DNA of 64,000 nucleotides from Roseateles_E cavernae (GCF_040187885.1 NZ_JBDPLH010000014.1:1-64000); one strand, 5' to 3'; counted from the first letter of the stretch, positions 16,483-26,709 are shown. Made by a program: numbers and translations. The notes: generated by a model from the letters alone, not told the origin.

Positions 16483-16729
16483 GGTCCAGGATCGCAAGTG
16501 TCGGGGTGCGTTCGTGCAGTGCACCACCTGGGCTGCGAGCGCTTGACTTGGGACCGGTTGCCATCGCGAGGCCATTCAGCGCGGAATGGTGCGAAGACAA
16601 AAAACCGGACACCAAAATTTGGGCCCGGTGACTGATTCTACGCAGGTTCTCCTGTTTGGGGCGGGGTAAGTCCTCTTTGCCCCGCGATGGGGCGGCTCGC
16701 TACACTTGCGCCCCCGCCAAGGAATTCAT

Positions 16730-17863
<1,134 letters not shown>

Positions 17864-17903
17864 GTCTGGGCCCTGGCGCTCATGCGCCCCTATCATCGCC
17901 CGC

Positions 17904-18914
17904 ATGAACATCCTCATTCTTGGCGGTACCCAGTTCGTCGGGCGCGCACTGGCCGAGGCGGCGCTGGCCGCCGGCCATCGGCTCACGCTGTTCAATCGCG
18001 GCCGTAGCGGCACCGGGCTGTTCCCGGAGGCCGAGCACCTTCGTGGCGACCGCGGCGGCGACATCTCCGCGCTGGCCCGGGGCGAATGGGACGCGGTGAT
18101 CGACAGCTGCGGCTACCTGCCGCGCGAGGTCGAGGCCACGGCTTCCTTGCTCAAGGGCAGGGTGGGGCGCTATCTCTATATCTCCAGCGTCTCGGCCTAT
18201 GCCAGCTTTGCCCAGCCCAATGATGAGGGCTCGGCGCTCGGGCGCCTGGTCGATCCTGACACCGAGGTGGTCGATGGGGCGAGCTACGGTCCGCTGAAGG
18301 CCGCCTGCGAGATGCGCCTGCGCCAGCATTTCAACGAGCAGGCCCTGGTATTGCGCCCGGGACTGATCGTCGGGCCGCATGACCCGACCCAGCGCTTCAG
18401 CTACTGGCCGGCGCGCGTCGCCCAGGCCCGGGACGGCGAGCCGCTGCTGGTGCCGGGCCAGCCGGGCGATGCCTTGCAGTTCATCGATGCGCGGGATCTG
18501 GCTGCTTTTGCGCTGAGCCTGCTCGCGCAGGGCCGGGCCGGGACCTTCAATGCGGTGGCCGCGCCCGGGCAATGGACCCGGGGCGAGCTGATGGCAGCCT
18601 GCGCGGCGGCCGCCGGCGTCAAGCCCCGCTGGGTCTGGGCCGAGGATCAGCGCCTGCTGGATCTGGGCGTCAAGCCCTGGATCGAGCTGCCGCTGTGGCT
18701 GCCGCAGACCGGCGATCACATGAGCTTCATGGCATGCGACAACCGCGCTGCGCTGCGCGCCGGACTGACGATACGGCCGCTGGCCGAGACGGTGGCCGAT
18801 ACCCTGGCCTGGTGGCGCGCCTTGCCGGCCGAGGCCCAGGTCTTCAGTAAGGCCGGTGTGCGTCCTGATCGTGAGCAGGCGTTGTTGCACGCCCTGGCGT
18901 CGGCGGAAGGCTGA
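17904..18914 (+). CDS. NAD-dependent epimerase/dehydratase family protein
   Basis: A 336-residue extended SDR protein. The nucleotide-binding motif is ILGGTQFVGRALAE at the N-terminus, with the strand YLYISSVSAY and the segment DGASYGPLKAACE, where Y and K form the YxxxK pair (YGPLK). This subgroup with a GGTxFVG start is similar to chloroplast stem-loop binding proteins and to isoflavone-reductase-like SDRs; the bacterial function is mostly unassigned. It follows the KAS III gene by 40 bases. Its last 71 bases overlap the 3' end of the convergent PBP1A-type gene. Confidence 0.82.
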   Translation: MNILILGGTQFVGRALAEAALAAGHRLTLFNRGRSGTGLFPEAEHLRGDRGGDISALARGEWDAVIDSCGYLPREVEATASLLKGRVGRYLYISSVSAYASFAQPNDEGSALGRLVDPDTEVVDGASYGPLKAACEMRLRQHFNEQALVLRPGLIVGPHDPTQRFSYWPARVAQARDGEPLLVPGQPGDALQFIDARDLAAFALSLLAQGRAGTFNAVAAPGQWTRGELMAACAAAAGVKPRWVWAEDQRLLDLGVKPWIELPLWLPQTGDHMSFMACDNRAALRAGLTIRPLAETVADTLAWWRALPAEAQVFSKAGVRPDREQALLHALASAEG

Positions 18915-21234
18915 GCGGCGGCGGCATCAGCGCCGACGAGGCCGGCAGGCCCGGCTGAACCGGTATTTGGCCCGGGCTCAAGGGCTCCAGGCTTTTCAGG
19001 CCGGCGCCGCCGGCAAACTCCTCGAACACCCAGTCGCCGTCCTGCCACAGCAGGCCGCCGACCGGTGCGGGCTCCTTGACCGGCACGCCCTTGAGCGCCT
19101 CGGCCATCAGCTCAATCCAGGCCGGCAGCGCCAGGCCGCCGCCGCTTTCGCGCTCGCCCAGGCTGCGCGGCTGGTCATAGCCCATCCAGACCACGGCCGC
19201 CAGGCTGGGATGGAAGCCGGCGAACCAGGCGTCGACCGCGTCATTGGTGGTGCCGGTCTTGCCATAGACATCGCCGCGCCGTAGCTGGGCCGAGGCGCGG
19301 GCGGCCGTGCCGCTGCGCGTGACCTCCTGCAGCAGGCTGTTCATCACGAAGGCATTGCGCGCCGAGATCGCGCGGTTGTCCTCGCTGGCCGTCTCGGTGG
19401 GGGCCTCGAACAAGACCTGACCCTTGGCGTCGACGATGCGCGCGATCACCGTCGGTTTGAGCAAATGGCCGCCGTTGGCGAACACCGCATAGGCGCTGGC
19501 CATCTGCAGCGGCGTGGCCGCGCCCGAACCCAGGGCCAGGGTCAGGTTGTCGGGCTGCTTGTCGGCGTCCAGGCCGAAGCGGGCGGCCCAGGCCCGCGCG
19601 GTCGGCGGCGTGACTTGCTGCATCAGCCGTATCGTCACCATATTCTTCGAGCGTGCCAGCGCCTGGCGCACCGTCATCGGGCCATCGAACTGGTTGTCGG
19701 AGTTCTTCGGTTCCCAGTCGCCGATCGCGATCGGCGCATCCTCGACCAGGGTGGCCGGGCTGACGCCCTGTTCCAGCGCGGCCGAGTAGACCATGGGCTT
19801 GAAGGCCGAGCCCGGCTGGCGCCAGGCCTGGGTCGCATGGTTGAACTGGTTCTTCGCGAAGTCGAAGCCGCCGACCAGGGCCCGCACCCGGCCGGTGCCG
19901 GGCTCCAGCGCCACCAGTGCGCCCTCGGCCTCGGGTTGCTGGGTGATCTGCCACAGGCCCTTCGGTTCGGCCTTGCTCGGCGGGCCGCGCAGCACGCGGA
20001 TGATGGAGCCGGGGCGCAGCTTCAGATTGGCCTTGGCCTTGGCGCCGAGGCCGGACTGGGCGCCGCGCAGCCCATCACCGCTGATCACGATGTCCTCGCC
20101 GCTTTGCAGGCTGGCCGAGACCTTGGCCGGCGCGATCGCGGTGATCACGGCGGCGCGTAGATCGTCCTGGTCGGGGTGTTCGGCCAGCGCCTCGGTGATG
20201 GCGGCGTCCCACAGCTCGGGCTTGTCGGGCAGCGCGACAAAGCCCTCGGGGCCGCGATAGGGCTTGCGCCGCTCGTAGTCCATCAGGCTGCGGCGCAGGC
20301 CGCGGTAGGCGGCGGCCTGTTCGTTCGACTCCAGCGTGGTGTAGACCGACAGGCCCAGCGTATAGGCCTCGTCGCCGTACTGCGCATGCACCTGCTGGCG
20401 CGCCATCTCGGCGACGAACTCGGCGTGCAGGCGCGGGTCGCTGGCCGAGCGGATGTGCAAGGTCTCGGCCTTGGCGGCATCGAGTTGGGCCTGGTCGATG
20501 ACCCCGAGTTCCTCCATGCGATGCAGCACCACCTGCTGGCGGCTCTGGGCGCGGGCGAAGTTGTTGACCGGGTTGGCATAGATCGGATTCTTCGGCAGGC
20601 CGGCCAGCAGCGCGGTTTCGGCCAGCGACAACTCTTGCAGACTCTTGCCGAAATAGATGCGCGCGGCCGCCTCGAAACCATAGGCCCGCTGACCCAGATA
20701 GATCTGGTTCATATAGACCTCGAGGATCTTCTCCTTGCTCAGCGCCGACTCGATGCGCATCGTCAGCAGGGCCTCGATGAACTTGCGGCTGTAGGTCTTC
20801 TTCTTGGTCAGATAGAGATCGCGGGCCAGCTGCTGGGTGATCGTCGAGCCACCCTGGCTGCGCGGGTTGAACAGATTGCTGATGAAGGCCCGCGCGATGC
20901 CGCGGTAGGACAGGCCACCGTGCTCGTAGAAGTCCGGGTCCTCGATGGCCAGCAGCGCGTCCTGCATGGGCTTGGGGATCTGCTCCAGCGGCAGATAGCG
21001 GCGCCGCTCGGCGCCGAACTCGCCGATCTGCACGCCATCCGCCGTGTAGACGCGCAGCGGCTGCTTGGGCTGGTAGTCGAGCAGATTGCTGATGTCGGGC
21101 AGGTTCGGATAGACCAGGGCGGCGGCCATCGCCAGCAACAGGACCAGCAAGGCCAGGCCAGCGCCCGCGATCAGCAGAAGGCGGCGCCAGTGGCCCCGGA
21201 AAAACTCGGTGAGCAGACTCAACAATGCAGGCAT
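18844..21234 (-). CDS. Bifunctional penicillin-binding protein 1A (transglycosylase/transpeptidase)
   Basis: A 796-residue class A PBP that polymerises and crosslinks peptidoglycan in the periplasm. A short cytoplasmic tail is followed by one transmembrane helix (about 19-42). The GT51 domain has catalytic E98 in AIEDPDFYEHGG and the QGGSTITQQLARDLYL motif. The transpeptidase has S476-x-x-K479 (GSAFKPM), S529-x-N531 (SKN) and K659-T-G661 (KTGTT). An OB-like insert lies between the two catalytic domains (about 365-425), as in PBP1A/MrcA. The Pro-rich C-terminus is not conserved. I start at MPALLSLL (21234). The 3' end overlaps the convergent SDR gene by 71 bases; sbcB diverges 88 bases away. 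Confidence 0.93.
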   Translation of the reverse strand: MPALLSLLTEFFRGHWRRLLLIAGAGLALLVLLLAMAAALVYPNLPDISNLLDYQPKQPLRVYTADGVQIGEFGAERRRYLPLEQIPKPMQDALLAIEDPDFYEHGGLSYRGIARAFISNLFNPRSQGGSTITQQLARDLYLTKKKTYSRKFIEALLTMRIESALSKEKILEVYMNQIYLGQRAYGFEAAARIYFGKSLQELSLAETALLAGLPKNPIYANPVNNFARAQSRQQVVLHRMEELGVIDQAQLDAAKAETLHIRSASDPRLHAEFVAEMARQQVHAQYGDEAYTLGLSVYTTLESNEQAAAYRGLRRSLMDYERRKPYRGPEGFVALPDKPELWDAAITEALAEHPDQDDLRAAVITAIAPAKVSASLQSGEDIVISGDGLRGAQSGLGAKAKANLKLRPGSIIRVLRGPPSKAEPKGLWQITQQPEAEGALVALEPGTGRVRALVGGFDFAKNQFNHATQAWRQPGSAFKPMVYSAALEQGVSPATLVEDAPIAIGDWEPKNSDNQFDGPMTVRQALARSKNMVTIRLMQQVTPPTARAWAARFGLDADKQPDNLTLALGSGAATPLQMASAYAVFANGGHLLKPTVIARIVDAKGQVLFEAPTETASEDNRAISARNAFVMNSLLQEVTRSGTAARASAQLRRGDVYGKTGTTNDAVDAWFAGFHPSLAAVVWMGYDQPRSLGERESGGGLALPAWIELMAEALKGVPVKEPAPVGGLLWQDGDWVFEEFAGGAGLKSLEPLSPGQIPVQPGLPASSALMPPPLSLPPTPGRATTPAHDQDAHRPY

Positions 21235-21322
21235 CCGTCGCTTGGAGGAGCGGCGATTATCACCAGGGCCTGGTGTCGGCCCCGGGCCGGCCCTGATCCG
21301 GCTATCGGTTATCGTGCCGGCC

Positions 21323-22765
21323 ATGCATGAGTTTTCCTTCTTCTGGCACGACTACGAGACCTTTGGTCGCGTGCCCCGCCGTGACCGCCCGGCCCAGTTC
21401 GCCGGCCTGCGCACCGATGCCGATCTCAATGAGATCGGCGAGCCGCTGATGCTGTACTGCCAGCCGGCGCCGGACTTTCTGCCCGACCCCGAGGCCTGTC
21501 TGCTGACCGGCATCCTGCCGCAGACCTGCGTCGAGCAAGGCCGACCCGAGCATGAGTTCGCTGCGGCGATCGAGGCCGAGCTGGCCGCACCGGGCACCGT
21601 GGGCGTGGGCTACAACACGATACGCTTTGACGACGAGGTGACCCGCCATCTGTTCTGGCGCAATCTGATCGACCCCTATGCCCGCGAGTGGCAGAACGGC
21701 TGCGGCCGCTGGGACCTGCTGGACGTGGTGCGCTGCGCCTATGCGCTGCGGCCCGAGGGCCTGCAATGGCCCACGCACGAGGACGGTCGGCCCTCGTTCA
21801 AGCTCGAGCACCTGACCGTCGCCAACGGCCTGGTACACGAGGCCGCGCACGATGCGCTCTCCGATGTGCGCGCCACCATCGCCTTGGCCCGGCTGGTCAA
21901 GACGGCCCAGCCCAAGCTCTTCGAGTTCTGCCTGAAGCTGCACAAAAAGGACGCGGTCTGGGCCGAGATCGGCATTGGCAAGCCCTTCCTGCACATCTCC
22001 GGCATGTATGGCCCCGAGCGCGGCTGCATCGCGCTGGTCTGGCCGCTGGCGCCGCATCCCAGCAACAAGAACGAGCTGATCGTCTGGGATCTGGCGGCCG
22101 ACCCCGCCGAGCTGCTGACGCTGAACGCCGCGGCGATCCGCGAGCGCCTGTTCACCAAGCAGGATGAGCTGCCCGAGGGCGTGGCCCGGCTGCCGATCAA
22201 GACCATCCATGTCAACAAGTCGCCGGTCGTGATCGGCAATCTGAAGACCTTGTCGCCGGCCATGGCCCAGCGCTGGGGTCTGGACATGGCCCAGGGCCTG
22301 GCCCATGCCGAGCAGCTGGCCACACAGGGCCGGCTGCTGGACGGGCTGTGGGGCGAGGTTTTCGCCCGCCCGGCACCGGCAGGCACGCCCGATGTCGACG
22401 AAGACCTGTACGGCGGCTTCGTCGGCAACGAGGACCGGCGCCTGCTGCAGCGGCTGCGCGAGCTGAGCCCGGAGCGCCTGGCGGAGCGGGTGGCACAGGG
22501 CAAGACGATGTTTGCCGATGCGCGGCTGGACGAGCTGCTGTTCCGCTATCGCGCTCGCAACTTCCCGGCCAGCTTGGACGAGGCGGAGCGCGAGCGCTGG
22601 CAGGCCCATCGCGCGGCGCGCCTGCATGCGGGCGAGGGCGGCGGGCTGAGTCTGCAGGCCTTCTTCGAGCGGGTCGACCAGCTCAGCGAGGCGGCCGACG
22701 AGCGCGGCCAGGACATTCTGGGCGCGCTGTACGACTACGCGGAGCAGATCGCCCCGGAGGCTTGA
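21323..22765 (+). CDS. sbcB: Exodeoxyribonuclease I
   Basis: A 480-residue DnaQ-like 3'-5' exonuclease acting on single-stranded DNA in mismatch repair and recombination (E. coli ExoI is 475). The first DEDD motif is WHDYETFG (D10, E12), and the late motif is HDALSDVRATIALA. GYNTIRFDDEV is the second. The C-terminal helical domain is present at full length. The start at 21323 gives MHEFSFFWHDYETFG, a conserved N-terminus. The following secreted protein gene starts 15 bases downstream. Confidence 0.95.
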   Translation: MHEFSFFWHDYETFGRVPRRDRPAQFAGLRTDADLNEIGEPLMLYCQPAPDFLPDPEACLLTGILPQTCVEQGRPEHEFAAAIEAELAAPGTVGVGYNTIRFDDEVTRHLFWRNLIDPYAREWQNGCGRWDLLDVVRCAYALRPEGLQWPTHEDGRPSFKLEHLTVANGLVHEAAHDALSDVRATIALARLVKTAQPKLFEFCLKLHKKDAVWAEIGIGKPFLHISGMYGPERGCIALVWPLAPHPSNKNELIVWDLAADPAELLTLNAAAIRERLFTKQDELPEGVARLPIKTIHVNKSPVVIGNLKTLSPAMAQRWGLDMAQGLAHAEQLATQGRLLDGLWGEVFARPAPAGTPDVDEDLYGGFVGNEDRRLLQRLRELSPERLAERVAQGKTMFADARLDELLFRYRARNFPASLDEAERERWQAHRAARLHAGEGGGLSLQAFFERVDQLSEAADERGQDILGALYDYAEQIAPEA

Positions 22766-22779
22766 ATGAGGAGCGCGAC

Positions 22780-23265
22780 ATGGCGAAGACAGCTTGGATG
22801 GGGGCCCTGCTGATGGCCGCGGCCCCGCAGGCGCAGGCTCAGCCGGATCTGGTGCAGGCGCGTGCCCAGGTCTGGGCGGCCGAATGCGCGTTTGCGCGCA
22901 GCATGGCCCAGCGCGATCTGGCGGCCTTTGCCGGCCATCTGTCGGCTCAGGCGCTGTTCTTCAATGGTCCCGAGGTATTGCGCGGCAGCGCGGCCGTGCT
23001 GGCCGGCTGGACGGGCTTCTTCGACGCGCCGACGGCACCGTTCTCCTGGGCGCCCGACCAGGTCGAGGTACTGGCCGACGGCAGCTTGGCCTATTCGACC
23101 GGCCTGGTGCGCAACCCTCAGGGCGAGGCCATCGTGCGCTTCAACTCGGTCTGGCGCCAGGAGGCACCCGGCCAATGGCGGGTGGTGCTGGACAAGGGCT
23201 CGCCACTGAGCACGACCGACCGCGCCGCGGCCGGTGCTTCCTCGGCCGCCGGCTGCCCACCCTGA
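22780..23265 (+). CDS. Secreted SnoaL/NTF2-like (DUF4440-type) protein
   Basis: A 161-residue exported protein. A short signal peptide (LLMAAAPQAQAQ) precedes a small alpha+beta domain of the NTF2-like kind: an early helix with ECAFARSMAQRDLAAFAGHL, then FFNGPEVLRGSAAVLAGW, then strands such as VEVLADGSLAYSTG and FNSVWRQEAPGQWRVVLDKG. This order is typical of DUF4440 proteins, whose cleft binds small ligands; enzymatic function is rarely known. GAGGAG seven bases upstream supports this start. It follows sbcB by 15 bases, but a shared function is unlikely. Confidence 0.75.
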   Translation: MAKTAWMGALLMAAAPQAQAQPDLVQARAQVWAAECAFARSMAQRDLAAFAGHLSAQALFFNGPEVLRGSAAVLAGWTGFFDAPTAPFSWAPDQVEVLADGSLAYSTGLVRNPQGEAIVRFNSVWRQEAPGQWRVVLDKGSPLSTTDRAAAGASSAAGCPP

Positions 23266-23404
23266 GGCTTTTGGACCGGCATTGGGGGCGCCGCGCCGAA
23301 ATGCCTGGCGAATTTCCGCCAGTTCGGGGTTTCCGGCGGGGCGCAAACACGCTACACCTGCGATAGTTGTGGCGTGTGGTGCGCCCGGCGCCTAGGAGAC
23401 CTCG

Positions 23405-24349
23405 ATGCAAGACCCAGCAAATCCGCCCGTGGATGGCAGCTCCAACGATGTGATCGCCGCGCGCATGCGTGCGCTGCTGGTGCGCGCACCGATGGCTGTG
23501 GGCTTTGTGCAGGGGCCGCGTTTCGAGGTGGTCAGCGAGTATTTCAACCATTTGTTCGGCCATGGCGACGAGACCGATCTGAGCGGCCAGGCCACCCGTT
23601 CGGTCCATGTCTCGGACGGCGCTCACAGCGGCGTCTTCGAGCGCATGGCGCAGGCCTTCGCGGCCGGGCGGCCGCTGGACGAGGAGATCGAGTACGTGCG
23701 CCAGGACGGCTCGCGCTTCTGGGGCCGCTTGCAGGCAACGCCGGTGCACTGGGATGTGCCGGGCGGCGAGGCGCTGTGGGTGATCGACGACGTGACGGCC
23801 GCGCGCCAGCTGCGCATGCAGCCGACCTGGACCGCCAAGCATGACGCGCTGACCGAACTGGCGAACCGGCGCGAGTTCGAGCGTCGGCTGGCCGAGCATG
23901 TCGGCAGCCGCCGCCATGAGCCCGTCTCGGTGTTGTGGATCGATGTCGACAAGTTCCAGGAGGTACTGACCAGCATGGGCAGCGAGGTGGCCGACCATTT
24001 CCTCTACGGTCTGGGCCAGATGCTGGTGACCAAGGTGCGCGCCTCCGACCTGGTGGCGCGGCTGGAGACCGACCATTTCGCGGTGCTGCTGCCCGATTGC
24101 GACCAGCACTACGCCCAGATCGTGGCCGAGAAGATCCGCTCGGCGATCGCCGCTTACCGGCTGCGCTGGGGCCTGCACCGCACCCGCGTCAAGGCTTGCG
24201 TCGGCGTGGTGCAGCTGCAGCCCAATCTGGAATCGGTCGAGTCGGTGATCGGCGCCGCCACGCTGGCCTGCGCCGAGGCCAAGGCCTCGGGCGGCGACAG
24301 CGTGCGGGTGTTTGTCTCGAACGGCGGCTTCGAGGAACTGGCGGGCTGA
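23405..24349 (+). CDS. PAS domain protein with degenerate GGDEF domain
   Basis: A 314-residue signalling protein with no signal peptide. Residues about 20-135 form a PAS-like domain ending in the typical exit strand ALWVIDDVTAARQL. Residues about 140-310 have GGDEF-domain architecture: HDALTELANRREFERRL, then VLWIDVDKFQEV, then DLVARLETDHFAVLLPDCD. The active-site GGDEF is replaced by ETDHF (221-225) and the usual GH..GD segment reads GSEVADHF, so diguanylate cyclase activity is unlikely. Such proteins can bind GTP or c-di-GMP or act as interaction partners. No EAL domain or sensor kinase is adjacent. Confidence 0.8.
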   Translation: MQDPANPPVDGSSNDVIAARMRALLVRAPMAVGFVQGPRFEVVSEYFNHLFGHGDETDLSGQATRSVHVSDGAHSGVFERMAQAFAAGRPLDEEIEYVRQDGSRFWGRLQATPVHWDVPGGEALWVIDDVTAARQLRMQPTWTAKHDALTELANRREFERRLAEHVGSRRHEPVSVLWIDVDKFQEVLTSMGSEVADHFLYGLGQMLVTKVRASDLVARLETDHFAVLLPDCDQHYAQIVAEKIRSAIAAYRLRWGLHRTRVKACVGVVQLQPNLESVESVIGAATLACAEAKASGGDSVRVFVSNGGFEELAG

Positions 24350-24382
24350 TCCCTGTGGGGGCGGCGGCCCGCCTGCGGCCGC

Positions 24383-24733
24383 TTACATCCAGTTCACGCC
24401 GTAGTAGTCATAGACCTGGCGGCCGTATTCATCCGTGTACTCCGGGGCGTCGGACTGCGCATAGCGGGGCGCGCGCTCGAGTTGGTCCTTCTGCAGAGGG
24501 ACGACATAGCCGTCCAGCGCGGTGTCGTACTTCAGCAGACTCCAGGGCAGAGGGTAGCGATCGGTGCCCATGCCCATAAAGCCGCCGAACTCCAGCGAGG
24601 CATAGCGGACCATGCCGGAGCGCTTGTCTATCATCAGGTCGTCGATCGAACCGAGCTTGTCGCCATTGGGGTTGTAGACGGCCGTGCCCTCGACCTTGTC
24701 CGATGAAATCACGGGATTGCTGCTGATGCTCAT
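24383..24733 (-). CDS. PRC-barrel domain protein
   Basis: A 116-residue cytoplasmic protein. It contains a PRC-barrel-like segment: GTAVYNPNGDKLGSIDDLMI, then MVRYASLEFGGFMG and YPLPWSLLKYD. This beta-barrel occurs in photosynthetic reaction centres, RimM and stress-related proteins; free-standing versions are of unknown function. The tail is acidic and tyrosine-rich (YTDEYGRQVYDYYG). GGAGG lies three bases before the ATG at 24736 and six before the ATG at 24733, so the second start is favoured. It is divergent from the thrombospondin-repeat gene, with about 295 bases between. Confidence 0.8.
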   Translation of the reverse strand: MSISSNPVISSDKVEGTAVYNPNGDKLGSIDDLMIDKRSGMVRYASLEFGGFMGMGTDRYPLPWSLLKYDTALDGYVVPLQKDQLERAPRYAQSDAPEYTDEYGRQVYDYYGVNWM

Positions 24734-25028
24734 CATGAGCCTCCTTGCTGTTGGCGGCCATCGACACCATGTCTTGCGGCCGGAGAGCCGACTATTGATC
24801 GGCAGGCGGCAGGCCACCATCGGCGCTGCGCCAACGGCAAGGTAGGACCGGGCCTACGGCCCGCGCTTGTTGCAGCTGCTTACCGTGCTCGCAAGCGCAT
24901 ACAAGGCCGGAAACAAGCTTTACCTGGTTTCACAGTCGGCATGTCGGCGGGCGCGTCTCGTGGCTCGTTGGGTGGTGGCGGCGGCATCCAGTTCGGATCC
25001 TTGCCTGTCATCAGAGGAGTCCATGCTC

Positions 25029-25382
25029 ATGAAGAACAGAAACACGGTGATTGCGAGTCTCGGTCTGGTCGGCCTGCTGTGCGCTGGCGCTGCTGCGGCG
25101 CGGGAGCCGGACGTGCGCTGGTCGGTCACGATCGGAAGCCAGGGTCATGCGCCGGTCTACGTCCAGCCCCGCCCGATCTATGTCGAGCCGGTCTACCCCT
25201 CGCGCCACTATCACTCGCGCCACTATCAGGAGCCGACGCGCTGGGATCGCGATGGTGACGGCATCCCCAACCGCCGCGACCGGCTCTACAACCCGGCCTG
25301 GGATCGTGATGGCGATGGCATTCCCAATCGCTATGACCGCCATGACCGCTATGACGGTCGACGCGGCGACTGGAGGCGCTGA
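25029..25382 (+). CDS. Small secreted protein with tandem thrombospondin type 3-like calcium repeats
   Basis: A 117-residue exported protein. The signal peptide (ASLGLVGLLCAGAAAA) precedes a Pro/Tyr/His-rich stretch and two nearly identical repeats, WDRDGDGIPNRRDR and WDRDGDGIPNRYDR. Their DxDxDG pattern is the calcium-binding core of thrombospondin type 3 and EF-hand-like loops. A basic, Asp/Arg/Tyr-rich tail ends the protein. GAGGAG at 25014-25019 is nine bases before the ATG at 25029 and three before an in-frame ATG at 25023, so I prefer the former. Function is unknown; many Burkholderiales carry such short secreted proteins. Confidence 0.75.
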   Translation: MKNRNTVIASLGLVGLLCAGAAAAREPDVRWSVTIGSQGHAPVYVQPRPIYVEPVYPSRHYHSRHYQEPTRWDRDGDGIPNRRDRLYNPAWDRDGDGIPNRYDRHDRYDGRRGDWRR

Positions 25383-25416
25383 ATCAGCGGGGCTGCCCTG
25401 TGGCAAGTTTCATCAA

Positions 25417-25434
25417 CGCTTAAGACGCGCTTAA
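25417..25434. promoter_or_regulatory. Tandem CGCTTAA direct repeat with an 11-base period
   Basis: CGCTTAA occurs at 25417-25423 and 25428-25434, one helical turn apart, about 87 bases before a small membrane protein gene. Direct repeats with an 11-base period are typical of OmpR-family regulator sites. No -35 or -10 is clear. This is a weak call. Confidence 0.25.
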
Positions 25435-25520
25435 TAAAGCCTTCGCATCATGCGACACCGTTGAACCGAAGATGGCGACGGACCTGACACAGCGCCTGCG
25501 GCGCGATTTCTGGAGTCGAG

Positions 25521-25817
25521 ATGCAAGAAGCAACAGGTATTCAAATCCTGGTCGCGCCGGCGCGGCTGCGGCTGGCGCAACAACTGACCCTGCTGGCGCT
25601 GGTGGCCTTGTGCAATCCCTACACGCTGTTTGGTCGTGATGACGGGCAGTACTGGGCGGCGGCCTTCGTGCTGCCGCTGGCACTGGCGGCGACTTACCGC
25701 GGCCTGCATGCGCTGGCAGCCGCCGCCGGGCTGGGTCGGCGCCCGGCCATGCCCTTCATGCCGCTGAGCGCGATGCTACTGCTGCTGTCACTGCTGATTC
25801 AGTGGGTGGATGTCTAA
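25521..25817 (+). CDS. Small membrane protein of unknown function
   Basis: A 98-residue protein with three likely hydrophobic segments: QQLTLLALVALCNPYTLF, AAAFVLPLALAATYRGL and SAMLLLLSLLIQW. A short loop with FGRDDGQYW lies between the first two. I do not recognise the family. The coding GC bias and the convergent arrangement with the LuxR-type gene fit a real gene. The start is the ATG at 25521 after GGAG at -8. Confidence 0.6.
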   Translation: MQEATGIQILVAPARLRLAQQLTLLALVALCNPYTLFGRDDGQYWAAAFVLPLALAATYRGLHALAAAAGLGRRPAMPFMPLSAMLLLLSLLIQWVDV

Positions 25818-25845
25818 GCCTGCTGCCTGAGCCAGGCGCTGGTCC

Positions 25846-26601
25846 TCAGACCAGACCTTGCTTGCTGGCCAGCACCGCCGCTTCGGCGCGGCTGGAGACA
25901 TTGAGCTTCTTGTAGATGGACTTGATGTGGTCGTTGACGGTGAACCACTTGATGCCCATCAAATTGGCGATTTCCTTGATCGTGAAACCCTTGCTCAGAT
26001 AGGTCAGCACCTCGTTCTCGCGCGGGGTCAGGCGCTCCCATTCGGGCGGCGGGTCCAGCACGACGCCTCGACCGCTGGGCGGCGCGGCGCTGGAGGACAG
26101 CGGGCTGAAGCCCGAGTTCAGCGCCGAATTCAGGCTCATCGGGCCGCTGTCGCCACTGGAGCCGGGCCGGAAATGCGAGAGCAGACGGCGCGCGATCGCC
26201 GGTGACAGCGGCGGCTGGCCGCGCACGATGCGCTGCAACTCCTCGACCAGCACCTCGAAACGGTCTTCCTTCAGCAAATAGCCATCGGCCCCGCATTGCA
26301 GGGCCGGGAAGAGGTGGTCGTCGTCGGAGTACAGCGTCGTGACGACCTTGACCGATGGCGTGCCGGCCAGCTCGGCCAGGAATTCCATGCCATTGCCGTC
26401 AGGCAATTCCAGATCGACCAGGATCAGCTTGAAGCCGATCTCGGGGCTCTCCTGCGCCACGCGGGCGACATGGCGTCGCGCGCCCTCGAGATCGCCGGCT
26501 TCGGTGATCTCCATTGCATCGCTGAAACTCTCTCGCACGACGCGGCACAGAAAACTGCGCGCGACGGGGTTGTCTTCAATAATCAGGACTTTGACTGCCA
26601 T
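25846..26601 (-). CDS. LuxR/NarL-family response regulator
   Basis: A 251-residue transcription regulator. The receiver domain has the acidic pocket IIEDNPVAR, a phosphoacceptor Asp in ILVDLELPDGNG, T/S at VTTLYSDD and K in YLLKEDR. After a Ser/Pro/Gly-rich linker of about 40 residues comes the LuxR helix-turn-helix (WERLTPRENEVLTYLSKGFT, IKEIANLMGIKWFTVNDHIK). No partner kinase lies nearby, so its input is unknown. It is convergent with the small membrane protein gene. Confidence 0.9.
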   Translation of the reverse strand: MAVKVLIIEDNPVARSFLCRVVRESFSDAMEITEAGDLEGARRHVARVAQESPEIGFKLILVDLELPDGNGMEFLAELAGTPSVKVVTTLYSDDDHLFPALQCGADGYLLKEDRFEVLVEELQRIVRGQPPLSPAIARRLLSHFRPGSSGDSGPMSLNSALNSGFSPLSSSAAPPSGRGVVLDPPPEWERLTPRENEVLTYLSKGFTIKEIANLMGIKWFTVNDHIKSIYKKLNVSSRAEAAVLASKQGLV

Positions 26602-26709
26602 GGTGTGAGGCTCCGCTCGACCGGCATCCTAGCGCACAACCGAGACCGCGCATGCCCCGCGAAAGCAGGGCACGCGTAGCGAGATGTTGCTGCAGCGCTT
26701 CGCCGCAGC

